A stretch of DNA of 64,000 nucleotides from NCBI RefSeq assembly GCF_023065955.2, contig NW_026622952.1, forward strand, positions 35,165,813 through 35,229,812. The letters run 5' to 3'. The notes under the pieces are model-generated. The model saw nothing but the letters and a program-made list of their open reading frames with translations, did no database searches and was not told the origin of the DNA. This stretch comes from Ursus arctos. Its lineage: Eukaryota; Chordata; Mammalia; Carnivora; Ursidae. The position numbers and the translations under genes were made by a program. This document shows positions 1 to 11,841 of this stretch, piece after piece (positions within the stretch are counted from its first letter, which is position 1; every line of letters starts with the position of its first letter).

Positions 1-449
1 GTGTTGTAGCGTCCCCACAGAATGAAAACCACCCGTGGGGCCGCGAGCGCTTGTAGGTCTTGCATGAGTTCGGAAGTGGCTGGACAGCGGGACGCAGGTA
101 GCGGTTTTCTCTTCTAATCGCAGCTCTGTCCATCGGGCTTGGGTCACCCTACGTCAAAGCGAGATTCGTCTTAAATACAGCATTTCTCGTGGCAACATTC
201 TCGGGCAGGGCTGTATGTTATCTTCTGGAGAAATCTGGGGGCACGGGTTTCAGGAGGTATGGGTGCGGTGGTTGGCTTGTTGCTGCTGAGTCCAGGGAGA
301 GGTAAGCGGGAATGGTCTTCCGTGTGTGGCCGGCTTCATAGAAGGCTTAGGGGATGGGAGAGAAATACAACAGGGATGAGTTATACCTGAGAACAGTGGA
401 GAAGAGGCCTATGGGAAAGTGGTAGCATGTGGGATATGGCAAACAGCAC
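1..449. other. Intergenic sequence, nothing recognised
   Basis: Moderately GC-rich unique sequence at the left edge. I see no coding exon, no full repeat and no clear promoter in it. Confidence 0.5.
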
Positions 450-545
450 CGACTCCCAAGTCAGAGACGGGGGGCCTGGTCCTACTGGGTGCTGCCAACC
501 AGCCACATAGCCTTGGGAAGAACATTCACTGCTTCACCACAGTGT
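450..545 (+). repeat. MIR SINE fragment
   Basis: The words are those of the MIR core: a tract like 'CACATAGCCTTGGGAAGAAC' followed by a degraded 'cttcaccacagtg'. This matches the 'tgtgaccttgggcaagttac' part of the MIR consensus, in plus orientation. It is old and diverged. Confidence 0.5.
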
Positions 546-619
546 GGGTGTAGGAGAAGGTGACTTTAAAAGTCTTCTTCTCAGCTATCAGACTATTTGA
601 TTCTAATCTAATGAATCCA

Positions 620-652
620 GTCAACCAACCAACCAATCAACCAACCAACCAA
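620..652. repeat. (CCAA/TCAA)n short tandem repeat
   Basis: About eight tetranucleotide units of the form CCAA with TCAA variants. This is a simple repeat with no coding sense. Confidence 0.8.
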
Positions 653-741
653 ATAAGGTACCCTCCATTCAAAAGTCTCGACGAGGAGAACCAAACATGT
701 GCTAATTTTGCAGAGGAATTGAAAGATACTGTTAGAATTTT

Positions 742-857
742 TTATTTTTAATTTTAATTTTTTTTAAAAGTGATCTCTACATCCAACATGGGGCTCGAAC
801 TCACAACCCCGAGATCAAGAGTCGCAGGCTTTACTGACTGAGCCAGGCAGGTGCCCC
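742..857 (-). mobile_element. Carnivore tRNA-derived SINE (short older subtype)
   Basis: The element is reversed. A T-rich tail is followed by 'gtgatctctacatccaacat' and ends in 'gccaggcaggtgcccc', the reverse of the tRNA-like SINE head. It lacks the CT-rich middle of the younger type. It is flanked by a perfect 17-base target-site duplication (725-741 and 858-874), which fixes both ends. Confidence 0.92.
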
Positions 858-874
858 GATACTGTTAGAATTTT

Positions 875-2759
875 AAAAAGAGAATGTCATGGCCAGATTA
901 AGAACAAAGATAATTTTGCCATCTATATTCAATATGAGCAGAAAAAGTGTTCCTGGGGTCCGGGAAAATGGAAAAGATAATACTGAAATGTTTAGATTAG
1001 AATTAAGTTGGGGGGTCTATGCTGCTAAAAACAAGGTGGAGAGAAGAGGAGCAATTAAAAAAGATTGTGAATCAGAGAACAGAAAGATTAGACAACATCT
1101 CTATTAGTTATTTTCCCCTCCTTTTAAAATATGAGCAACTGAAGTGTGAAATTTTGGGATCTTACCTCCAACAATGAAGAACACTGTAGGGTAATAAATG
1201 TGCCTGGTGACTCATTTCTGAATAGGATTTAGTGAGCTTTTTAAATCTGTAAAAACTCTCAGGAGGCAAATTTTCCAAGGAATACATGTTATTGTTGGAT
1301 TTTAGAATTTAGAATACTGTGTATATTAGCTTTGTCTCATTGGCTGGGTGGTTCATGCTTCAGATGCCAAGCAAAAGAATGAAGGGGAAAACGTTCTCTA
1401 AATATGACAGAAGACACTGTTGGTGGTGCAGGTCCCTTCAAGATCCTTTCTGCCAAAGTAAAGTGTCTTGTCTGAGCTCCAGGGGCTCCTAAAACTACCT
1501 GTAGGCTCAGAGATTGTCCAGGAAGGAAGTACAACCTTGGTACCAAGGGGGAGAGGAAGTCTCTGGCCCATTCACGGAGAACAAGAAAAGGCTTGGTCAG
1601 TACGTTAAAAGGATATCACTGTGGCACATCTTCGGCTCTCAGGTACTTATTAAATGACGAAATGAATTTGTCGTTTATGAAAACGAGATTCCGACGTGAA
1701 TTTATTGCCTAGGGCATATAGGAAAACCTGATGAAAGTATTAAAATCTCTCTATGATTTTTAGGCAGAAACGCGCAGAAAGAGTAATTTTTCTATGCTTC
1801 ATTCTGCTGTTCCTATTTCCGCTCAAGCCTGTTTCATAGCCTGGGTTAGAGTCTCCGTCTGATTTCCTTCTGTGGCACGTGGGTCATCATCTGTGTGGCT
1901 TCGTAGCACTGACAAATAATGACCAGAATCATTTCCGATGGAGGCATCTTAAGGCGCCCTCCATTCTAGCTTAGAACTAATTTGAACCCGTAACTTTGAA
2001 ATGCCTTATTTCAACTGGTTTGAACTTGAACTGACCTCGAACTGAATGAAGGACATGTGATGAGGGCCCCAGCTGAAATACCATTCTGTGACATGCTTTG
2101 TGACCAACAGTGCTATGTGAGAAGTCTGGGTAAGTGACAGACAGTAGGACTTCAGGTCTAAAGTACATCAATACCCAACTCACTGTTCCGAAATGTTTGT
2201 TCTAAAGCAGATCCCAGCCTGCTCTGTCTTTACGAGGACTCCCAAAACCGAATCCCTGAGATGAACTGCTATTCCCTTGGTCCGAGTTAGACCCTCTGTT
2301 TTTCTGTCTACGGAGTTTTCTGTTCATTGACCTTTTTACTCGGCCTACACATTGATCTTTATGGGTTCCTGAGTGCTGGGCCCCCACTTTTTAAAGCAAT
2401 TATAAAAGAGAAAACAGGGCATTTCCCAGACATAAAACTCTTTCTCATGTCCCAGTGGGTCAGTTAATCCTGAGATATTGCAAGAGTTCAGCGAAACCTA
2501 ATTCAGTTAAATTCTGTTCCTTCATTCTGTCCGGATTCTGGAGTATACTTCTGGCCGCATTAAGAGGAACAAAGCCAAGACTTTGGTCAATGGCAGAAAA
2601 TCCCTTTCTCCCAACACTTAGGCTGAATGCTTCGCGTCTGTCGTTGAGCATAGGTACTGTAGAGTTTTAGCGGCTGTTGGGGTTTATTGTGCCTGGGTTG
2701 TACTTTAAACTGCTTGTTTGACATATTTCGGGGCTTATTTTTAAGTGGGCTTCGTATTT
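875..2759. other. Unique intergenic sequence
   Basis: No gene or clear repeat seen. The open frames here are 61-72 residues, without known motifs, and several lack an ATG. They look like chance frames. Confidence 0.5.
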
Positions 2760-2925
2760 CAATCTTATAGCTGGAAAAGACCTTGGAAAACTTCTGGTTT
2801 GACCCATTTGTCTTAGACATGAAGTGACAAACTGGCAGGGGTCAAGAGACTGGCTCAAGGTCACAGAGCCCATAAGTGGCCAAACCTGGGCTAGAACCCA
2901 TGTCCTGACTCCTGCTCCAGTGTTC
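2760..2925 (-). repeat. MIR SINE
   Basis: The sequence includes a reversed MIR core: 'ctggctcaaggtcacagagc' followed by 'cataagtggccaaacctggg' and 'gaacccatgtcctgactcc'. Minus orientation by the MIR convention. Confidence 0.8.
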
Positions 2926-3084
2926 CAGGTCGCTTAGCTCCAGGTAGGAGTTAGTGATATTTTTCACCTCTTTCTGGCATCGGGAGGACAGTTTCCCAAG
3001 GAATGCATGTTACTGTTGGAGATTTATAAAGCTTAGACCATTTTATCTAGCTGTTACTATTTTTTTCTTTTTGTCGTGCATCTT

Positions 3085-3430
3085 TTCTAATGGGTACAAA
3101 CGTGGAGAGCCTAGAGCATAAACCCGATAGCCAGCTTCAACGATTTTCAGCTCAGAGCTCACCTCGCTGCATCTGCATCCCTCCTGACTCTCCCACCCAG
3201 ATTATTTTGAAGCAAACCTGGACGTCCTATTATTTCACCCATAAATATTTTGGTATGCATCTCCAAAAGATGAATGCTTTAAAAAAACAAACCCATAACT
3301 ACCATACTATTAACCTAAATAACTTAGACCTAAATAACTTGGCAGTAATTCCATAATGTCCCAGAATATCCCAGAACATTTTAAACACTTTATTATAAAT
3401 ACCACACGACCATTTTATTTTCAAATATGT
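3085..3430. repeat. Probable old L1-derived fragment
   Basis: The stretch 'attattttgaagcaaacctg', then 'ataaatattttggtatgcat' and 'ctccaaaagatgaatgc', resembles a non-coding part of mammalian L1 copies (L1M type). Orientation and subfamily cannot be fixed by eye. Confidence 0.5.
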
Positions 3431-6179
3431 TTTTTCTTTCAAAAGAGAAACAAACTCTGTTAAGGATGGTGGGTGTTTTAGGTCAATGAAAAGAGAGAGG
3501 GGGTAGTCAAGGGCTCTAAATATCAGCGATAGAAATCTGCCATGCCTTTACAATCTCTGAGGAATTTACTAGATATTCATTTGATTTTGGAGCATTTTAC
3601 TTCTTTCTACCGAAACTAGTCAATTTTAATATGATGTTTTCCAAAGCCACGGCAGCTGTTCTTTTCATATCACTTTGAGTTAAGTATATCAGTAGATTAA
3701 AGAAACTTACCACCACAGAAAAGGGGAAAGTTGTGGTGATTTTGGTGGTGATTTGGTGGTGAGTTTTCCTTCTCGTCCGCAGGTGTGAGTTCGTCCACAG
3801 GTGTGAGTAGCCTGGGCCCCTCGAGCTCTCGTTTCCCAGGATGGGATATAAAATACTTAATAGTTGGAGATGTGTTCTGTTCACTGCAAGTGACATTCCA
3901 AGGAAGCATTTTAGGGGAGACAGGTTGATGCTTGAGGGGCACATGGTTGAGATTGCATTTCCCATTTCTTCTCCTTTTAAATGTCTTCAGTGAGAGAAGC
4001 CAAGGGCAGGTTTTGGGTGACTGTCCCATCTCAGTAGTGTACCCAGACGGGCCTGGAATTTCGTGTTGCAGGATGCAGAGCATGTAACAAAAATTTCCTC
4101 CTTGCACGTCTGGTGTAATGAGAAAACTATGAATTTTGTCAGGCTGGCTAAAACCAGACGTTTTCTTCCTTAGAGGAAAGGTAAGGGGAGTTGGGTCCTG
4201 GGAGTGACAAGCAGGAGGCAGGATTTTCCGGAAACCAGCAGGCGTTAACCTCGACAGCACGGCGTGGGGAGGGACAGCGCATGTCCGGGTGCCTGCTCCT
4301 GTCACCTCGTCCCCGAACCTGAAACTCGACCGTGGCCAGAAGTGGGATCTGAAGGCAGTTTCAGACTTGCTCTGTGTAGGGCAGACTGACCTCTGGGATG
4401 GAACGCAAACCTGTGTCCTGCGGTGGTCAGGGCCACAGACACACCTGTGATTTGCTCGAGGTCACCGGCCTCCCACAACCAGTCACACGGTGTTTGTTGT
4501 CGTTGTTGTATGCCTTTTCTCTCTGCCCTTGGTTCTGGGTGGTCTAAGAAGCACAAGGGTTTCAGGAAAAAAAAAAGAGGGAGGAGTTTTATAGCTGATC
4601 GATCCTACGGCTGGATTTGGGGTGAACACCTGGATCTCTGGGGCCTGTGCTCTGGGATCAGCGCCTCCGTCCACGGCCTCTTAGCTCTGTTTGCGTTATG
4701 GGGACTCTAGTTCTTGTGCCCGGAGACAAATGAGCCGCCTCTGTCGGTGGGAGCTGCCCTGGGCCGGCCCCCTCGCGTGTGCTTTGTTAGTGGTGCTGAG
4801 GAAGGAAGAGGAGACGCCTGGGCTTCTGGAAGCTAAACAATGTGGACGTCCAGTCTGATGGATGAGTAAAGTTTCTGTCTCCCTCCCTGATAGTTCATTT
4901 CGCCACAGCTCTACTCTTTAAACCCATTGGTGTGTAACTCTGACTGGGGGAATTAGAGGCAGCCCACCTTTAAAATTGCCTATTTGTTTACTTATTACAA
5001 TTGGCTCATTTATTACAATTGGCTAATAGTCAAAGGCCCAAACTAATAGGGTGTACCCTACAAAGGGAACCTGAGCCGCTCTGTAACAATGCCTGCGTGG
5101 AAAGTACTGGAAGAGTTCCAGCATCAACCCTTCTCCTCGGCTCCTGTCATCTGAGATCACTGGCCAGAGGGAGTGAGCTTCCCCGGCCCAGAGATTGGGC
5201 CCCAAGTGGCAGGGTGGACACAGAGGATTCTGGAAGGGAATAAGGAGCAGGAGGCAGAAGCACGGGGGTCCCAAAGCCTGTGAAGGCTTGAGGGTGTGAT
5301 GGGGTTTCAGACGGTTGCTTGGCAGGGGTTTCAGACAGATGCAAGGTAAGGGTCGTGAGGGTTGGCTGTTGCAGAGCAGGAAGAAGGGAGTAAGGGCAGG
5401 AAAGCATCCTTGGAGATGGGTCTCATAGTTAAGAGATGCTTTGCAAATGGAGTGTTTCTACCTGGAGGCCACCTGGATTTTTTGATAACACAGACCTGGA
5501 GAGTAAATCCTGCCTGTGTGTCTGTGAGTCCATCAAGGGTCCTTGGGGACACAGAAAGGGAAAGCGCTAACGCCTGGGCAGTGGTTGGCACTGCTTCCCA
5601 AGTGTAGAACCAAGACAGACCCAGACCAGAAGGAGGCACCTGCTAGTAGGGCAAGATACGCAGGAAAGGACAAGCGACAGCCGTTTTTTTCTTCCAGCTG
5701 TCTTTCTGTCTGATGCCCTTTTGCCCTCTGACAGCAGGTCCCAAGCACTGACATCCACTGTCCTTTGAACACAGAGCAATCCTTCATGACAACCTCCTAC
5801 CACCCCCCTTTCCCCTCTCCCTCCCCTCCTACTGCAAATATTCTTTAAATACCTTCTATGCACAAGCAATGATGCTAGGAACTTGGAGGACATGTTCCTG
5901 TCCATGTTGAGAATTCTTTCCTAGGGCACATCAGCTCATAGCATTATGCACACCCACCCTGCACAAAATGTTTTAACGACAGAGGTGTCATTCACACCAG
6001 GGGCTTATAGAGCAATTACAACCATTTTTTGGAGAGGTGAAGTAATGTGTCCTTACACAGGGTACTCTACCCCCCCCCCCCTTGTCACAAAGACACCGTG
6101 GAAGCTGGTTGAGGCTCTGAATCTACCTGCTTTTCCCTCTTTCCCCCCTTTATCATCAGGCGCGTTGCTGCTAATGATT
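3431..6179. other. Unique intergenic sequence
   Basis: No exon or promoter was supported. A GGTGAT-type short repeat lies near 3733-3765 and a C10 run near 6070. The longest open frame (3697-4305, minus, 202 codons) starts at GTG, has no recognisable domain, and is judged a chance frame. Confidence 0.5.
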
Positions 6180-6395
6180 GAACTGTGTAAACAGTTATTA
6201 GTGGGCACCCTGCTGAGCACTTTACATACACTTTCATATTCATTCTTCACACAACATTAGGGGAAAGCTGTTTTTCCCATTTTTACCTTAGAGGAAATGA
6301 GGGCTTAGCGGAGATTTTGGACTTTGCTCAAGGTTATGCATCTAATAAGTGTTAGATCCAGGCTCCCAAACCCAGGCTCTTCTTAATACCTTAGA
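6180..6395 (-). repeat. MIR SINE
   Basis: Reversed MIR: 'ctgagcactttacatacact', then 'cccatttttaccttagagga', then 'tttgctcaaggttatgcatc' and 'gatccaggctcccaaaccca'. It is nearly full length and diverged. Confidence 0.85.
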
Positions 6396-6559
6396 ATGGT
6401 AGGCAAATATCTTAGACCCATCTGTATCCTTGTACCCCATGGGAGGAAAATATGGTGTGGGAGACCTCCATTTTTCTTTATTATTCCCAAGACAACTTTC
6501 TTTTTCAAAGGATGGGGACTCAGGGCTCCAAGAAGAACCTCTCCTTAGACCGTGTCCCT

Positions 6560-6900
6560 CAGTGATAATGGTAGCTAACAGTTACGATGCCTCCTCCGTG
6601 TCACTTGTTGTTCCAGGCGGTTCGTGTGGATTAATTCATTTGAACCTTACGGCAGCCCTAAGAGTTCTATTATTTTGTGGTACACACACACACACACACA
6701 CACATTTTTTTTGTGTGTGTGTGTGTGTGTACGTGTGTGCGTGTACCTGGGGCTGAACTCACGACCCTGAGATCCAGACCTGAGCTGAGATCGAGAGTCC
6801 GACACCCAACAACGGAGCCACCCGGGTGCCCCCCAAGAGTTCTGTTATTATCCCCATTTTACAGTTGAGGATACTGAGGCACAGGGATGCCCACACGGGG
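6560..6900 (-). repeat. MIR SINE, split by a younger SINE
   Basis: The left part (about 6560-6674) carries 'tagctaacagttacgatgcc' and 'gattaattcatttgaacctt'. The right part (6835-6900) carries 'ttattatccccattttacag' and 'gatactgaggcacaggga'. The two halves are one MIR interrupted by the carnivore SINE at 6675-6834. Confidence 0.85.
6675..6834 (-). mobile_element. Carnivore SINE carrying a CA/TG inverted tract
   Basis: Reversed SINE: 'gctgaactcacgaccctgag' and an end in 'ggagccacccgggtgcccc'. It is flanked by a 15-base target duplication with one mismatch (6660-6674 and 6835-6849). Its tail end holds a (CA)n tract, eight T, then a (GT)n tract (6681-6731), forming a near-perfect hairpin. Confidence 0.92.
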
Positions 6901-7615
6901 ATTATCAGTGGCCCAGTGCATTTTGCCGGGGCCGGCGGGCTCCAGGGTCTCCACCCACTGCCTCTCTGTCGTGCCACCTGGATCCCAGGTACTCCTGAGG
7001 CCTTGTCCTGTTTGTTTCCTCCTGGCTTCCACGGAAGCTGAAGAGGAGGCCTTTGTGAGGTCTGCCTGAGACATCACAGCCTGACTGGGATCTGGGTGTG
7101 TTCTCTTGCCCGCTCTCTGCCAATCCTGTGGTTACTTCTGATTCTGACTTGCTTATTTAGGGGCCCTGGGGCTTGGCACGGAAGAAACTAGAGGAATGAG
7201 ACCGATTCTTGCTCCTGTTAATGAGAGTTAAACATCGCGAGGGCTACTTCTTCCCCACCCCCATCCCCCACTTTATCTTTTCGGGTAGTGCTCAAATCCT
7301 GCCATGATGCCAGCGGCTGTAAGGGAGAGCTGATTTACCGCTTACTTGTTCCTTGGACTATTTTGGTTTTGTGCAAGGAAAAGGGGCAAACGGTCCCTTC
7401 CTCTAGTGCACAGAAAACAAGTTGGCTTCTTCCTTGTGTAAGTGATATGCACAGGTTTACCCAAAAGGGAAGTTTTGCTTTTATAAACTGCCAGGGAAGT
7501 TCTTGAAGAGTTCTTGGGCCATCTTGCTTGTTTTTTGTTGTTATTGTTTGTTTGTTTTTGTTTTTTTCTAGCTTTGGTTTAAGACTTTGAAGGAGTGTCA
7601 AAGGATTGTCATCAA
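6901..7615. other. Unique intergenic sequence
   Basis: No gene seen. A T/G-rich low-complexity patch lies at about 7530-7567. Confidence 0.5.
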
Positions 7616-8065
7616 CAACACTGTTATGTGTTGAGTTGTGTCCCCCCCCCAAATTCATATGTTGAAGTCCTAGCCTCGAAGACCTCAGAATATGACCTCA
7701 TTAGGAGCTAGGGTTGTTGGAGATATAATTAGTTAAGATGAGGTCATAGGTAGGGCGGCCCCCAATCCCAAACGACTCGTGTCCTTATGAGAAAGGGGAA
7801 ATTTGGACAGGGATACACACACCAGGAGAATGCCATGGGGTGATAGGGATGGCGCCCCAGCCAAGGAACCCCAGCAGTTAAAGGGACCCCACAAGAAGCG
7901 AGGAGAGAGGCCTGGGATGGTTCTTCCTCACAGCCCTCGGAAAGAGCCAACCCTGCCGACACCTTGATCTTGGACTTCTGACTCCAGAACTGGGAGACAG
8001 GGTCTGTTGGCGAAGCCACTCAGTGTGTGGTACTTTGTGATGGCAGCCCTTGCGCACTTGTACAA
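7616..8065 (+). mobile_element. ERVL-MaLR solo LTR (MLT1-type)
   Basis: The sequence begins 'tgttatgtgttgagttgtgt' with a C-run, then 'aattcatatgttgaagtcct', 'tcgtgtccttatgagaaa', and ends with 'accttgatcttggacttctg' and 'gtgtggtactttgtgatggc'. This is the layout of the non-autonomous MaLR LTRs of placental mammals. I see no internal retroviral genes next to it, so it is a solo LTR. The exact subfamily is not resolved. Confidence 0.78.
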
Positions 8066-9086
8066 ATTCTTCCCGTAAGCAAACAAATGAAAGAAAACAG
8101 CAAAAATGAAGGCATTAATTTAGCAACGTTGTGAAGGCGGGCTTCCCTTTCTCCAGCATCGCAGCAGCTCGGAAGCAGCGGACCTCGGTGCTGGTGGGGA
8201 CCTGCCCAAAGCGTGCAGGGCCCCTGTCGGCTTCAGCCCCAAGCCAGGCACACCGCCCCTGCTCTTCCCCACCCAGGCGCCTTTCCCTTCCCTGTTGTCA
8301 CTGGGTCCCTTCCACAAGCTCCGTATCCCAGAGACAGTCTTCTCCTCTCAGCCCGCTAACCTCTCTCTCCTTTCCCACCTTTTCCTTTAAATCTTCCTTG
8401 TTTGATAAAAATACGCTCACTGCTTCCTTTCAGCTTTCCCGGTCTGGAAGTGAAATCATCACCCCCCCACGTAATGTGGAAGAAACACCACCCTAATTTT
8501 AGATTGATTCCCACCCTTCACCCCCCCGGTGCCTGTACCCTTTGCCTGTGCCTTTGGATGCCTCATTTGTGCCTCGTTGTCTGGTGTCTGCCCTACTTCT
8601 GCCTCGTGTTAGGTCAGGTTGGAGCCAGGGTGGCCCTGGTGTGGATGGTGAACCCCACCCCGGGGCTGCAGCTGGAGGTGAAGGAGGGTGTGGGGAGCAC
8701 CCACAAACCCTGAAGGGGAGGCAGACCGCAGTTAGAAACACAAGCCAGCACATAGATGACCTCACAGCTGGGGTGTCTGGCCGAGAATCAAAGACAGGAG
8801 AAGAGAAAGAGCCAGGCAGCCTGAGCGTATGGGTTTAGGATCCAGGCTGAACACACAGTGGTGTAGACAGTCTCTGACAGCAGCAGGAAGTGAACGCGCA
8901 GAGCTCGGAGCCCTACACCTAGCAGGTGCAGAGAGTCATGGGACCTGCCATCGTGTCGCCCAAGATGAAAATCTCTTGAATTCACGGACCCAGCCTGTGG
9001 AGGGCTTTGAGTATTGTGCTCTCTACAATATCATGCTTTACTGACAGTAATAATTCTTTCTAAAATTTTACTCGCTTTCTCTTTGG
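8066..9086. other. Unique intergenic sequence
   Basis: No gene supported. The 8130-8830 part is pyrimidine/GC-rich with open frames up to 121 codons in several phases, the pattern of compositional shadows and not of a coding exon. Confidence 0.45.
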
Positions 9087-9102
9087 AACCCCAATGGTTT
9101 TC

Positions 9103-9290
9103 TTTTCTTTTCTTTTTCTTTCTTTTTTTTTAAAGATTTTATTTACTTGAGAGAGAGAAAGAACAGAGAGAGATGGAGAAGCAGACTCCCTGCTGAGCAG
9201 GGAGCCCAACACAGGGCTCGATCCCAGGACCCTGGGATCATGACCGAGCTGAAGGCAGATGCTTAATCGACTGAGCTACCCAGGCGCCCC
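9103..9290 (-). mobile_element. Carnivore SINE
   Basis: Reversed SINE: a TTTTC-rich tail, 'aaagattttatttacttgag', an AG-rich middle, 'cccaggaccctgggatcatg', and an end in 'gctacccaggcgcccc'. The flanks 9091-9102 and 9293-9305 share AATGGTTTTC as target duplication. Confidence 0.95.
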
Positions 9291-9719
9291 AACCTAATGG
9301 TTTTCAAACGTGCTCTGTACAGAAGAGTGGCCGAGAGCTGTACCAAGGGGATGGGAGAAAGTGTGCTGCCCCCCGCCGGTCCCCGGAGGGTGGGAGTTGC
9401 TGGCTCAGGCACTTTGTTGAGTGGTTTGGGCGATGTGGACGATCATGGGGAAGATGGCGGAACACCTGAGCATCTTGTTGGCTGGGGGCATTCTCCCCAG
9501 ATGGCAAATCCTTTTTTTCCCCTAGCAGACAGCAAAGTAGAGCTGGGTTGCTACTTCTATTCTTCTGTTCTCTTTGGGAAAGGAAACAAGCTTATCAACC
9601 GCCCCCCCTGCCCCGCCCCAAAGACTTAAGGTATGAATCAAATAAATGCCTAATGAAATCCTCGACTTTACTAAGTTTTGCCTCATTTGCTCATCTTCGA
9701 TGGCAGGGCCTTCCTGGGT

Positions 9720-9895
9720 ATAAGACTGAGCCAAGAGCTTCACATTCATTATCTTATTTAAACTCACCACTAATGTAATATTGTTCTCATTTTAAAGATG
9801 AGAAGACCGAGGCTTATAGAGATTAAATAATTTGTCCAGGGATGTAGAAGTAGTAGGACTTGACTGAGATCTGACTTTGAATTGAACTGGCATAA
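9720..9895 (-). repeat. MIR SINE
   Basis: Reversed MIR: 'attatcttatttaaactcac', 'ttctcattttaaagatgaga', 'aagaccgaggcttatagaga' and 'ataatttgtccagggatgta'. Confidence 0.82.
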
Positions 9896-11071
9896 CCAGT
9901 CATGTCATACTTAGCAATTCTGGGTTCCTATGAATTCCTCTCTACTATTCCTGTTGTCCCAAAGTAAAATTTTACCATAACCTGCTATATTATCACCTCA
10001 AAATCACAAAGAAATAGAAAAACGACTTACCATTTATTTATTATTATCCCAGCCCTCATCAACTCCTGTCTATAAAACTGAGATATAGAGCTCACATAGA
10101 CCTCGAGGTATGTTTACCTTGATTATCTCATGGTAATAACACGGGATAGAGTTTGAGCCAGGAAGGGGAACCGGCAGGTGTCTAATGTGCTCCCTGCCTT
10201 TTCTAGATGAAGATGTCGAGACTCATAGAGCCTTTGTGAGTTGGCTATTATAGGGATCATTAAAGTCTGGCATAGGACTCAGGTTTCCACACTTCCATTT
10301 TAGTGTTCTTTCCCCAAGCTCGCCGTCCCGCCCAGAGCCCTGATCCTTCCCAGAATCTCGCTGAGGTTGGTGGGTGAAGACACAGAGGCTCAGAGCACTG
10401 AAGTGATAATTGCTAAAGAAGCCAAAGGGACTTAGTAGTGGAAGCTTCAGAACCCTGGTTACTGTCTTGGGGTGCCTTCTATCACCCCACCCCAGCTCCC
10501 CAAGCCTTGCCATGCTGTGCCCAGTAGGGACTGCCCTCTCTGTAGGTCTCTGAGTGGCCATGTTGCCTTGAGCCTACTGACAGGGAGGGAGAGAGGGAGG
10601 GAGGGAGACCCATAACCACATTGTGTCTTATTATGACTTACTGTGAAAATACTGAAGGATGGCTGGGAAAAATTTGGTGCGTGTGTGTGTGTTTCTTTTA
10701 CTGTCCTCTACTTTTCTTTCTTTTTTTTTTGGTGAAAAAAAATCAGATTTTGTAAATAGTAAGGGATTCTTCCTATTTAGAGACAAAAAAAAAAAAAAAA
10801 AAAAAGGAAAAGTGAACTGCTTGCTTCCATTTCCAGCAATATAGCCAACTCTCTATCCTGAAAAGCCCCAGATTAGAAAAAGTAAATCTATAAATTTCCA
10901 GGTGAAATATTTCATAGTATTTCTTGGCTCTTCAATCTCATAAAACACAGTGATCTCCATCCACCATTAAGCTAGCAACTCAGTTCCCAAGGGAACTGGT
11001 CTGCTCATGCTGAGCAAGGAAACTGGTAGAGGGGCCAACTGCAAGGAGGTCTGACTATTTAGAATAGCAAT
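9896..11071. other. Intergenic sequence with MIR scraps and poly-A/T tracts
   Basis: Degraded MIR pieces (minus) lie at about 10200-10290 and 10370-10420, including 'tagatgaagatgtcgagact' and 'gacacagaggctcagagc'. A T10 run occurs near 10721 and an A21 run near 10785-10805. No gene seen. Confidence 0.5.
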
Positions 11072-11100
11072 AGGAAAGAGAAAGAAGAAAGAAAGAAAAA

Positions 11101-11145
<45 letters not shown>

Positions 11146-11298
11146 AAAAGAGAGAAAGAAAAGGGAGGGAGAAAGGGAGGGAGGGAGAGAGAGAGAGGGA
11201 AAAGGAGAGTGAGAGGGAGGGAGGAAGATGGAAAGAGGGAGGAAAAAGAGGCAGGAGGAGGAAGAAAGAAGTGAGGAAGGGAGGGAAGGAGAGGCGGG
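11072..11298. repeat. Polypurine (GAAA/GGGA)n tract
   Basis: On the + strand 11072-11209 is an uninterrupted run of only A and G, about 138 bases, mostly AAAG units giving way to GGGA/GAGA units. It continues purine-rich with a few interruptions to about 11298. Long homopurine mirror-like tracts can form triplex (H-DNA). Confidence 0.92.
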
Positions 11299-11634
11299 AA
11301 CATATTAGACAGTAACCTGGGAGCCACTATGTGTGTGGACAAAGTTGAATCATTCTAAGGTCTCGTGTTGTTGGGGAGAACATGGAGATAGTGATTAATT
11401 TTAATTTAAAAATATATATATAAGAATGTTTGCCAAAATAGGGTAATCCCTGAAAGAATAGAAAGAGAGGAAGAAATGGAATGCAGAGAAAAGAGAGAGC
11501 TTCGACCATCTCATGTGACACAGTAAAGAACTTTGTGAGCTTTCCAGGGGTGGACCCCTTGCCTTGGCGGGCAGAAGAAGGTATGTGTGTGTCCAGCCCT
11601 GGACCAGGTAGAGGGTGTTCATTAAAAATAATTA

Positions 11635-11833
11635 GGGGTGCCTGAGTGATGCAGTTGGTTAAGGAACTGACTCTTGGTTTTTGGCTCAGGTCATGATCTC
11701 GGGGTCATGAGATCGAGGTCTGCATGGGGCTCCACGCCGAGTGCCAAGTCTGCTGGAGACTTTCTCTTCCTCTCCCTCTGCCCCTCCCCACCGCTTCTGC
11801 ACTCTCTCTCAAATAAATAAATCTTAAAAAAAA
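11635..11833 (+). mobile_element. Carnivore SINE, diverged
   Basis: Plus orientation: 'ggggtgcctgagtgatgcag', 'ttggctcaggtcatgatctc', a CT-rich middle, and a tail 'caaataaataaatcttaaaa'. It is more diverged than most copies here and sits directly against an MIR. Confidence 0.92.
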
Positions 11834-11841
11834 TTAAATTA

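Noticed and set aside
3697..4305. 202-codon minus-strand open frame
   Set aside because: Starts at GTG, has no recognisable domain, and overlaps other frames; a frame of this length is expected by chance in 64 kb.
5000..5905. Cluster of 80-112-codon frames on both strands
   Set aside because: No motif, signal or splice logic; overlapping frames in unique non-coding sequence.
7616..8065. Retroviral gene remnants next to the MaLR LTRs
   Set aside because: No gag/pol/env-like reading frame lies beside any of the three LTRs; they look solitary.
11072..11298. CRISPR-like or satellite array
   Set aside because: Units are degenerate AAAG/GGGA of 4 bases with no spacer structure; it is a simple polypurine tract.
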